NCBI GenBank assembly: GCA_018883325.1
Contig: VEQH01000019.1
Span: forward strand, 1-59,275
DNA from: Flavobacteriales bacterium
Lineage (GTDB): Bacteria > Bacteroidota > Bacteroidia > Flavobacteriales_D > Crocinitomicaceae
Reading direction: 5' to 3'
Length of the DNA: 59,275 bases
Positions 34,859 to 43,185 of the stretch are shown piece by piece. Positions within the stretch are counted from its first letter, which is position 1. Each line of letters opens with the position of its first letter. Below the pieces are notes generated by a model. That model saw only the letters and a list, made by a program, of their open reading frames with translations, was not told where the DNA came from and made no database searches. A program made the position numbers and the translations under genes.

Positions 34859-36937
34859 CTACTTCAATTGGATATCACTTTGGATTTCCTCACCATTTTC
34901 TTGATCGATATCACGACCTCCGCGACCTAAGTGTGTCATAACATTTCTGAAACCAACATAAGACTTAGCGGTGTCTTGGTATTCATAAGTTCTTGTACTG
35001 TTCATTAGGTAATAACCTATGTCTTTCCAAGAACCTCCACGAATTACTTTTCTTTTCTTCACTGGGTGATCACCATCTTTTGCTTGGTAGTCATAGTCAG
35101 AACTTAAATCGTGTGAAAATTCATACATTGATTCATCGAAAGTTGTTGAACACCATTCTGCAACATTTCCTGCCATACAGAATAAACCAAAACCATTCGG
35201 GTTGTAAGAATAAACTTTTACTGTATGGAAACCTCCATCTTCAAAATATCTACCTCTCAAAGGTTTAAAGTTGGCAAGGAAACATCCAGAAGAATTTCTA
35301 ATGTAAGGACCTCCCCAAGGATATTGTGCTAAATCTAAATCTCCTCTAGCACCTCTTTCCCATTCTGACTCTGTTGGTAATCTGAAATCATTTACAAATA
35401 AGTCTCCATTTGCTTGCAACCAGCTATGATAAACTTGAGTTCTCCAAACTGAAAATGCTTTAGCTTGCGTCCAAGTTACACCAACAACAGGATAATTATC
35501 GTAAGCATTGTGCCAGAAATAATTTTGAGTCATTGGCTCGTGGAAAGAGTAAGTAAAGTCTCTAACCCAACATAAAGTATCAGGATAAACGTTAATTCTT
35601 TCTTTGATTATGAAACGACTTCTATCAGTATGCCCACGAATTGCATTGTGCTGTCCTTTGCTATTCGTATAACCTAAATCCAAGTCTTGTCCTGGATTTT
35701 CAAGGATTGTACCTTTTAAATTAGCAGTATCATTAATACTGTAAACAGCTTTATCAACCAATCCACCTTGAGGATCACCGAACTGACGTCCTTTGTTATA
35801 GATAGTAGTATCAACCCAAACTTTATTTGTGTTTTGATCTACAGTATATAAAGTTGAACGGTGTAAATCATTCGTTTTATAATCTTTATTTAACGGTTCT
35901 CTTCTACCTCTTTGATATAAAGCAGTACCATTTTCAGCACTTAAACTATCATAAGCAAAAGTTTTACGTGCATCTACAGACTTAGTTATTACTTTTCCTT
36001 TTTTAGCAGCTTCTTTATAATCAATCCAGTAATAATCGAAGAATAATAAACGTGTATCAATTTCTCTTCTTTTGTAAAAACGCTCTTGCTCACTGTAGTA
36101 CATATCCGCAAGTAAGAAAGATATTTGAGGATCGTTGTAATCAATTAACTCTTCCCAATTCAAAGTGAAATACTTTCTATTTTCAACACGTCCGCCTTGT
36201 GTATAAACAATTTTGCTATTTGCTCCTTTCAATGTTTTGTCAGCTTTATTTTTGCTAACTGCTTTTCCTGAAGATGCACCAGAGTACATTTGCATAATTC
36301 CTCTTAATTCTGCTTCAGACACAACAACATCTCCTGTGTTCTTAGCATTTGCATTAGAAGGATAATTTTTTTGATCAAAAGAATAACCGTTCAATAACTT
36401 CTTTCCTTTTCCTTTTCCTTTTTCATAATTACCCATCATTGTCAATAAAGTTTTATCAACTTCAGCGTTATTGATAGTATCATTAATTAATTGGAATGAA
36501 GTGTTACCACCTTGAACATCAGAACCCATATCAATAATTGTTCTATATGGTTCTTTGAAGAAATTATCAGGAACATTTATCCATCTTTCAGCCTCATCAT
36601 CAAAGCTTCTTCTGTATAATTTTTCGCGAGCAATTGAATCTCTTACCCAATGAACGAACTGGCGATATTCATTATTTGAAATTTCTGTTGCATCCATATA
36701 AAATGCAGGAACAGATACTGTTCTCATCCTTGCTGTATGCAATCCCATGATGTCTTCATCATCTTCACCAGTTTGATAACCACCTGAAGGGACATAAACC
36801 ATCCCAATAGGTAATTTACCTGGTCCAAGTACATCAGGATACCATGTATCGCGTCTAACGCCTACAAGATTTCCTTCAACCTCACTACAAGAGTAAAGTA
36901 ATACTAATACTGTAAAAACACTTAATAACTTTTTCAT
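34859..36937 (-). CDS. gldK: gliding motility lipoprotein GldK (T9SS ring protein)
   Basis: Outer-membrane lipoprotein that forms the periplasmic ring with GldN. I start at 36937 (MKKLLSVFTVLVLLYSC), ten codons inside the longest frame, because this gives a lipoprotein signal with the lipidated Cys17. The body is a formylglycine-generating-enzyme-like (SUMF1) domain: GMVYVPSGGYQTGEDDED, VVGVTWTQAKAFSVWR, RLPTESEWERGARG, GNVAEWCSTTF and KVIRGGSWKD. A long insert occupies the middle (about residues 130-420). It lies 111 bases behind sprF and is followed by gldL. Confidence 0.93.
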   Translation of the reverse strand: MKKLLSVFTVLVLLYSCSEVEGNLVGVRRDTWYPDVLGPGKLPIGMVYVPSGGYQTGEDDEDIMGLHTARMRTVSVPAFYMDATEISNNEYRQFVHWVRDSIAREKLYRRSFDDEAERWINVPDNFFKEPYRTIIDMGSDVQGGNTSFQLINDTINNAEVDKTLLTMMGNYEKGKGKGKKLLNGYSFDQKNYPSNANAKNTGDVVVSEAELRGIMQMYSGASSGKAVSKNKADKTLKGANSKIVYTQGGRVENRKYFTLNWEELIDYNDPQISFLLADMYYSEQERFYKRREIDTRLLFFDYYWIDYKEAAKKGKVITKSVDARKTFAYDSLSAENGTALYQRGRREPLNKDYKTNDLHRSTLYTVDQNTNKVWVDTTIYNKGRQFGDPQGGLVDKAVYSINDTANLKGTILENPGQDLDLGYTNSKGQHNAIRGHTDRSRFIIKERINVYPDTLCWVRDFTYSFHEPMTQNYFWHNAYDNYPVVGVTWTQAKAFSVWRTQVYHSWLQANGDLFVNDFRLPTESEWERGARGDLDLAQYPWGGPYIRNSSGCFLANFKPLRGRYFEDGGFHTVKVYSYNPNGFGLFCMAGNVAEWCSTTFDESMYEFSHDLSSDYDYQAKDGDHPVKKRKVIRGGSWKDIGYYLMNSTRTYEYQDTAKSYVGFRNVMTHLGRGGRDIDQENGEEIQSDIQLK

Positions 36938-37048
36938 TTTATCTTTTTTGGTTCTACCAGTTTCCAAATTAACTTGCTACAGGATTTTGGGTTTGGATAT
37001 AACGGAAGAACTGTATAAATGGTTACAATTTTCTTTATACTATTTTTT

Positions 37049-38005
37049 TTACAACCATCGAGGATGACGTGCATTCTGTTTTGGTGGTGGAGGTAAATAA
37101 TAGCAATACTTAACAACAAGCTCGTGCGAACCTCTCGAAATACTCGCTAATTTATTCAATGTCAAGTCGTAAGAATAACCAACTGTTAGTTTTGGAATCG
37201 GAGTATAACCAGCCATCAAAGCAAAAGCATCAGATGAACGAGCTGTTATACCACCGTATACTTGTTTTTTATCAGCAAGTGGGTGAATATATCTAACATT
37301 CAAATCTCCAGAAAATTTAACTAAATCTGTTCTCAATAAAATCTGTGCGTCAATAGTACCTTTTCCACCACCGATTTTTTTGAATTGTTTACCTCCCATT
37401 GCATAATAATGTCTTGCTGTTTGATAGTTTTGCTCAAACCCAGCAACATCTTGCTTTAATAAAGAAGCTGATAAATGTGTTGAAGATATTCCTGCGTAGA
37501 AATCTTTACCTTGGAAGTACAAACCAAAATTTGCATCAAAACTTGTCGCTGCAAAACCAGCAGGAAGTGAGTTATCAGGATTTTGAGTAGGTGGAACCCA
37601 ATCAGGATCCATACCGTAATTCATAATTCCTAAACCAACACCTACACCTAATACTCCAGCACGACCAATTTGAATTGGGTATGAATAATTTAATAATAGG
37701 TTATTTTGTCTTGCAAAACCAATAGCGTCGTGGTAAAAAGCTACACCAACGCCACCAGGAAAGAATTTTGTCAAATTGGCTTCGATGTTTAATACCGCAG
37801 AATTAGGAGCACCATTAACCTTATCCCATTGATTCCTATAAATTGATGTTCCACATATACCATTGTACATATCAATACCTGTCTTACCTGGATTGATGGT
37901 CATTTTATCATAAATAAAATGCGTGAGTAACTTATCTTGCTGGGCATTAATCCCAAAACAGATAAGCGCTACAAAGAAGCTTAAAAAACTGTTTTTCAAT
38001 AGCAT
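37049..38005 (-). CDS. sprF: PorP/SprF family type IX secretion outer membrane protein
   Basis: First gene of the minus-strand T9SS operon. 318 residues with a signal peptide (SFLSFFVALICFGINAQ) and a beta-barrel with the family signatures DKMTINPGKTGIDMYNGICG, YRNQWDKVNGAPNSAVLN and the C-terminal KLTVGYSYDLTLNKLASISRGSHELVVKYC. SprF/PorP proteins hold T9SS-exported proteins at the outer membrane. A free-standing PorP-like protein immediately before gldKLMN is the common arrangement in Bacteroidota. Symbol given by family; the exact paralogue cannot be told from sequence alone. Confidence 0.88.
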   Translation of the reverse strand: MLLKNSFLSFFVALICFGINAQQDKLLTHFIYDKMTINPGKTGIDMYNGICGTSIYRNQWDKVNGAPNSAVLNIEANLTKFFPGGVGVAFYHDAIGFARQNNLLLNYSYPIQIGRAGVLGVGVGLGIMNYGMDPDWVPPTQNPDNSLPAGFAATSFDANFGLYFQGKDFYAGISSTHLSASLLKQDVAGFEQNYQTARHYYAMGGKQFKKIGGGKGTIDAQILLRTDLVKFSGDLNVRYIHPLADKKQVYGGITARSSDAFALMAGYTPIPKLTVGYSYDLTLNKLASISRGSHELVVKYCYYLPPPPKQNARHPRWL

Positions 38006-38125
38006 ATGGTTTATTTAATGGTTTGCATCAGGATTCAATACAAATTTTCCTCCTAAATTAGGTGGCTAAAATAGGTAATATTTATTAAATATAGAAATAT
38101 TAACAGAAAAAAGTTAAGACTTAGA

Positions 38126-39274
38126 TTAACTCAATTTATGATAGGTTTTCCACCATAAATCGGGAATTTCATTTTTCATTGCATTGTCGTAGTCTTCTTT
38201 ACTACAAGGAATGATATAATGTCTTTCGTATTTTTTTCCATCCACTGGTGGATAAGGAACTTCAAGCCACCAACGTTCGGATTTATTGCTTTTGTAAAAA
38301 ATCAATTCATTATTTGATTCTTCTTGAAAAACTCGAAACTTTGTATAATCTGCTTTACTTCCTATTGGGAAATCACCCTTTCTACTCCCTACTCCGTCTA
38401 AGAAATACCAAATAATTTGAGCTAAAAGTTTGTCGGAGACATTATTGATGTTACTGTAGTTGAAAATTCCAAAGGTTGTAGATTTATCAGAAATACCAGC
38501 ATATTTTGCTATTTGACAAATTTGTTGCGCATAAAAACCATTAGGAATAGCATTCTCATTCATTACTTCGGAAGCTTTTATACATTCAAAATCTATATTG
38601 ATAATGTCTGCATTGCGCAAATGAGGTTCTGCTTTCGTAAATGAATTATTAAATTCTCCTAATCTACAAATATCGAAATACAACTTATCGAATAAGTCAA
38701 GTTGTTTTGGATTTACAAAAGGAATTTGTAAACCAATATTTGCATGATTAAATAAATAGCAAGGTCGATTTAAAAGTATTTGACTTAAATAACCATTTGA
38801 TTTTATTTCAGTATTTGGCTCACCTAAATCAAGTGCATAATCAATTGAACAAATATTTATTAATTGTTCTAGTTTCTCGTATCCTTTATAAACGGGAAAA
38901 ATCAAATCTTGGCTTCCTCCAATAATAATTGGGATTGCATTTATTTTAACTAATTCGGCAACAACACTTGAGACTGCGTAATAGGTGTCTTTTAATTCTT
39001 TTCCTGGTAAAATTTCTCCTAAGTCGTAAAGATTAAAATTCCAATCGCCACCGAAATAATAGTCATATAATTCTTGTCTAAATTTAGAACTAACTTTATT
39101 TTGAATTGGAGTTGCATTTCCTCTAAACTCTGGAACAGAAAAAATAACACAACTATTCTTTTTTACTTCTGGAAAATCGTTTTGATTTACAACAATTTTT
39201 GATCCTATTTGGTCGTCATGAAAATTCGAATTATCCAACTCAACAGGGGTAAAATAGATAGAGATATCTTTCAT
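38126..39274 (-). CDS. ureohydrolase-fold protein lacking metal-binding motifs
   Basis: 382 residues. The arginase/agmatinase/formimidoylglutamase fold is recognisable (FSVPEFRGNATP, IPIIIGGSQDLIFPVYKGYE, NIDFECIKASEVM). The canonical motifs that hold two manganese ions are broken, however: GGxHS reads GGSQD, DAHxD reads DYALD, and SxDxDxxDP reads NIDFECIKA. It is therefore unlikely to hydrolyse a guanidine. Intact frame and proximity to the T9SS operon (120 bases upstream of sprF, same strand) suggest a conserved accessory role. Annotation pipelines usually call this formimidoylglutamase. Confidence 0.75.
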   Translation of the reverse strand: MKDISIYFTPVELDNSNFHDDQIGSKIVVNQNDFPEVKKNSCVIFSVPEFRGNATPIQNKVSSKFRQELYDYYFGGDWNFNLYDLGEILPGKELKDTYYAVSSVVAELVKINAIPIIIGGSQDLIFPVYKGYEKLEQLINICSIDYALDLGEPNTEIKSNGYLSQILLNRPCYLFNHANIGLQIPFVNPKQLDLFDKLYFDICRLGEFNNSFTKAEPHLRNADIINIDFECIKASEVMNENAIPNGFYAQQICQIAKYAGISDKSTTFGIFNYSNINNVSDKLLAQIIWYFLDGVGSRKGDFPIGSKADYTKFRVFQEESNNELIFYKSNKSERWWLEVPYPPVDGKKYERHYIIPCSKEDYDNAMKNEIPDLWWKTYHKLS

Positions 39275-39370
39275 ATTATTAGCACATAGATTATTAAAAT
39301 CAAAACTATGAATAAGAATGAAAGCGATTTTTCTACTTCAATAAAGAAATCAAGTCGAGGACGTGAATAA

Positions 39371-39763
39371 CTATTTTTCTAAAATAGATTTAATGTCTGG
39401 TCGGAAATATAAACTTGACTTCAAAACTTTTCCATCTTCACGGTAAATTGGTTTTCCATTCTCATCTAATTTACTCATGTTTGAGCGTTGAATTTCCTGA
39501 AAAACTTCTTCGATTTTTGATTGAAGTCCATGTCTTAAAATAGTTCCACATAAAATATACAATTGATCTCCGAGTGCATCCGCAATTTCAACTATATCTC
39601 CTTTTTTAGCTGCTTCAAGATATTCCTCGTTTTCCTCCTTCATTAAATTAAAACGCAATTCAACCTCATCTTCTGTTAAATTAATTGTCGGATGGTAATT
39701 GTTTTTAATTCCAAATGCATCATGGAATTTCTCAACGTTTGCAATAGTTTCTTGAATTGTCAT
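39371..39763 (-). CDS. MazG-like nucleoside triphosphate pyrophosphohydrolase
   Basis: 130 residues of the all-alpha NTP pyrophosphohydrolase (MazG/HisE) group. The magnesium-binding pattern is visible as EENEEYLEA followed by EIADALGDQLYILCG (ExxE-12-ExxD type). Probably removes pyrophosphate from a modified or surplus nucleotide. The C-terminal YREDGKVLKSSLYFRPDIKSI tail is typical of a stand-alone phage-and-bacterial subfamily. It begins 1 base after the stop of the giant cargo gene, so it is likely co-transcribed with it despite unrelated function. Confidence 0.85.
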   Translation of the reverse strand: MTIQETIANVEKFHDAFGIKNNYHPTINLTEDEVELRFNLMKEENEEYLEAAKKGDIVEIADALGDQLYILCGTILRHGLQSKIEEVFQEIQRSNMSKLDENGKPIYREDGKVLKSSLYFRPDIKSILEK

Positions 39764-39764
39764 C

Positions 39765-42700
39765 TTATCTAATTACTGTTATATGTCCTTGGAAAATTTC
39801 ACTTCTACCGTCAAAATATCCTAGCTCTACTTTATAAAAATAAACACCATCAGAAACATCTTCTCCTTTGGTTGTTTTTCCGTTCCATTCTCCATTCAGA
39901 TCATCAAATTCGTATATTAATGAACCCCAACGGTTGAAAATTTGACATTTGAATGTCTGTGTACAGGTTGCTGAAACTTTCCATACTTCATTCGTTAGTG
40001 CGTTATCAGTATTTGGTGTAAATACATTTGGAATGAAAACAATTGATAAACCTGCTTCCATTGTTAAAATGATAGTTTCTGTTGTTTTACAACCATATAA
40101 ATCTATGGCGCTAACAGAATATAAACCATTTAACAAATCAGATTGAACTAAATTTCCAACTAATTGATTGTTGAATTCATAAGTATAAGGTGCAACACCA
40201 CCTACTCCTTCAATAATTTCAACTACTCCATTATTATAACCACAATTTGGATTTTGCTTGGTAAATAATATTTGAGAAGGACCTGGTATTTCTGGAACAA
40301 TAAAAGATTCTTGATATTCGCAACCATTCGCATCCTGAACAGCCACCACGTAACTTCCAGCATCTAAGGAATCCATCGCCATTATATTACTATAGCTCAT
40401 TCCAGAGAAACTATATTGATAAGGTGCGATTCCTCCATCAGTTTGAGAAATTTGAATTTCACCGTTATTTGTACCACAATTAGAAGCAGTGATATTTGCT
40501 AATAAATCTGTTGGTGTAAAAGATGCGTTAACGACAATTGTAGTATCGTAAAAACAAATACTATCAGTAACATTGATAACATAAGTACCACTTGCTAAAT
40601 TTATTGCAGAATCAGCTGTTGAAACATCAGAAGTCCAAGTGTAATAATATTGACTTGGTGGATTTACATCTATAAATATTGATCCATCACTTTGAGCACA
40701 AGTTGTATGCGTTACTTGAGCCGTTGAGCTCATTTCTTCACTTGGTAAAATTGTGATATTCTGTGTTGTTGCACAAATATTATCTGTAATTACAACACTA
40801 TAATCTCCAGCTGGAAGTGCAAAAGCTGAATCAACAGAAGAAACATTCGGTGTCCAAGTAAAAGTGTAGTTTCCTGTTGCTGGTGTAACATCAACATTAA
40901 TGCTCCCATTATCAAGCCCACAAGTTGTGTTTACCTGACTAACAGTTGTTGTAAATGCAGCAGGATTGACTAAAATAACAGTTGTATCAAACGAACAGCT
41001 TCCTTCTGTAATAGTTAAATCATAAGTGCCAGGCGCTAAATTACTAGCAACATTTGTTGTTGAAACATTTGGTGTCCACAAATAAGTATAAGTTGCTTCA
41101 AAAGGTGTAAAAGCAATTGAACCATCATTCGCATTGCATCCCGGTTGAACAATGGTTGCTGTTAAATCAAATGGGTTTGTGGTAACTGTTGCTGTATAAG
41201 TTTGTGTACATAAATCTGCGTCTGTAACTAAAACTTGGTAAACGCCATCACACAAATTTGCAGCAGTCTGTGTTGTTTGATTTAATGGATCATTCCACTG
41301 ATAAGAAAAAGGTGGTGTTCCTGTTGTTACATTAACTGTTGCTGTTCCATTACAATTTGCAATTGCAGTTACCAAAGCGCAGTTTGCGGGATCGTTGCAA
41401 GAACCATAAGAACTATTTTCCGGTGCAGTCGTTGAAGACCAAGAGGCACCATCAGGAATTCTTCTGTAGGTCTGTCCTTGTATTGTAGCGTTCAAATTTC
41501 CAGAAATCCCCATTGCTGCAATCTGATTGTAAGTTGGTAACGTCGTAGTTCCTGCAGGTAAAGAATTGTTTGGTGGAATACAAGGACTTTGATTTAAATC
41601 ACTTCCAGTAGGATTCCCCCATTTGATCGCATTTTGAGGAACGCCAGAAGCATTGTAAAAAGCAAACCATCCCCCTGCGTTTGCGAACCACATCCTACTA
41701 CCCGTTAGTCCTCCATCAATACAAAGATTGTTATTGTTGTTGTTTACCACAATGTCAATTACTCCAGGCGCTGTAGGAGGTGCTGCATTTGCTCCCCTAA
41801 CAATAACAAATCCCAATGGTGGAACAACCGTTCCTTGTGGTAATACAAATGCCATTCCATCTGTACGATAAGGAGGGGTTGCTAAAAAAGTACCCTGAGC
41901 GTTTCCTGTTGAATTAAAACTTCCTAGAATATAACCAGATATATCCACAGAATCACACCAATTTGGATTAAATAATTCAATCCATTCACCATTTCCTGGA
42001 GGCGTTGGAGAAGTTCCAAAAATACAACCATCTCCGTTGGTTGGATAAATATTTATCTCATTAATTAAAATCTGTGGCCCACTGTAATTACAAGGTGCAC
42101 AAGCAGAATTGGGAACCACACTAACAGATGCAGCAATATTACATCCTCCGCAATCTTCTACCAAAGTAATTAGTGTATCTTTCATACAGCCCAAGGAATT
42201 CGTTATACTTATTGAGTAACTACCTTGCGCTAATGAACTTGCTGTATTAGTTGTATTTGAAATAGGATTTGACCAGCTGTAAGTATATGTTCCTGCTGGA
42301 CTTGGATTTAAGGTAATGCTTCCATCTGCATTGTTACAAGTTGGTTGAACAATAACTGCATTTGTAATAATTGTTGAGTTTGCAGTTTGACAGACACCAT
42401 TGCAAGCGTTAATTGTTGTTACTGCATTTGTTTCCCACGTTGCTCCGCCATCAATGGTTCTATGAATTACAGTTCCAATTTGTGGAGCTTCTCCTGCATA
42501 GCTAACGATTCCAGAACTTAATTGAATATCACTTGGTCCAAGTAAAGTTGAGACCAAAGGACAAGTTGTACCAGCTGCAATTGTTGTTGGTGCAACTTGA
42601 ATATCAGAATCTGTTCCCCATTTTGTAGCTTCGTTTGCTCCAATTGTCCAATAAACAGCATCAAGTGGAATTCCGTTTTCATCCCAAAGAAGCAAGTAAC

Positions 42701-43121
42701 CATCTCCATTTGGTATAAACCATCTATCTGTATCAGTTGCTAAATTTGAAGTCGCACAAAGGCTTGTTAAATTAATTGTTGCCCCAGAGTTTGGTCCTCC
42801 AATCGACAAAAATCCATTAGGTGCAATAATTGTTCCTGTTGGAAATCTAAAAGTTCCATCAATCCCAGTTCCAAAATTTCCATTAAATCCAATCAAATAG
42901 CAGCTGATATCAACGGGACATGAAGAAGCATTGTAAAGTTCAATATACTCATTTCCATAAGTTACTTGAGAACACATTTTCAATGACTGAAATTCTGCCG
43001 ATGTTGCGCTTGTTTGTGGATTAATCATTACTTCATTTATTACTACTTGTGAATAAGTAGCAAACGAAACATAAGTAATAACAATGAATAGTAATTTTGA
43101 GAGAGAAACTTTTAAATTCAT
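39765..43121 (-). CDS. giant LTD/SprB-repeat protein with type B T9SS sorting domain
   Basis: 1118 residues. Signal peptide LLFIVITYVSFATYSQ. Two lamin-tail domains, first at VVINEVMINPQTS with YGNEYIELYNASSCPVDIS and second at ILINEINIYPTNGDG with GEWIELFNPNWCD. Then at least six SprB-type repeats (TCNNADGSITL, GCNANDGSIAF, TCGLDNGSINV, TCAQSDGSIFI, NCGTNNGEIQI, NCGYNNGVVEI). The C-terminus IVFIPNVFTPNTDNALTNEVW to GHITVIR is the gliding-motility type B sorting domain. Expected mobile or static surface adhesin exported by the T9SS. Confidence 0.9.
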   Translation of the reverse strand: MNLKVSLSKLLFIVITYVSFATYSQVVINEVMINPQTSATSAEFQSLKMCSQVTYGNEYIELYNASSCPVDISCYLIGFNGNFGTGIDGTFRFPTGTIIAPNGFLSIGGPNSGATINLTSLCATSNLATDTDRWFIPNGDGYLLLWDENGIPLDAVYWTIGANEATKWGTDSDIQVAPTTIAAGTTCPLVSTLLGPSDIQLSSGIVSYAGEAPQIGTVIHRTIDGGATWETNAVTTINACNGVCQTANSTIITNAVIVQPTCNNADGSITLNPSPAGTYTYSWSNPISNTTNTASSLAQGSYSISITNSLGCMKDTLITLVEDCGGCNIAASVSVVPNSACAPCNYSGPQILINEINIYPTNGDGCIFGTSPTPPGNGEWIELFNPNWCDSVDISGYILGSFNSTGNAQGTFLATPPYRTDGMAFVLPQGTVVPPLGFVIVRGANAAPPTAPGVIDIVVNNNNNNLCIDGGLTGSRMWFANAGGWFAFYNASGVPQNAIKWGNPTGSDLNQSPCIPPNNSLPAGTTTLPTYNQIAAMGISGNLNATIQGQTYRRIPDGASWSSTTAPENSSYGSCNDPANCALVTAIANCNGTATVNVTTGTPPFSYQWNDPLNQTTQTAANLCDGVYQVLVTDADLCTQTYTATVTTNPFDLTATIVQPGCNANDGSIAFTPFEATYTYLWTPNVSTTNVASNLAPGTYDLTITEGSCSFDTTVILVNPAAFTTTVSQVNTTCGLDNGSINVDVTPATGNYTFTWTPNVSSVDSAFALPAGDYSVVITDNICATTQNITILPSEEMSSTAQVTHTTCAQSDGSIFIDVNPPSQYYYTWTSDVSTADSAINLASGTYVINVTDSICFYDTTIVVNASFTPTDLLANITASNCGTNNGEIQISQTDGGIAPYQYSFSGMSYSNIMAMDSLDAGSYVVAVQDANGCEYQESFIVPEIPGPSQILFTKQNPNCGYNNGVVEIIEGVGGVAPYTYEFNNQLVGNLVQSDLLNGLYSVSAIDLYGCKTTETIILTMEAGLSIVFIPNVFTPNTDNALTNEVWKVSATCTQTFKCQIFNRWGSLIYEFDDLNGEWNGKTTKGEDVSDGVYFYKVELGYFDGRSEIFQGHITVIR

Positions 43122-43185
43122 TTGGTGTTAGTTTGAAATCAATAACTTGTTTTGGCAAGTATAAGTTGCATTTATACTATTTAAT

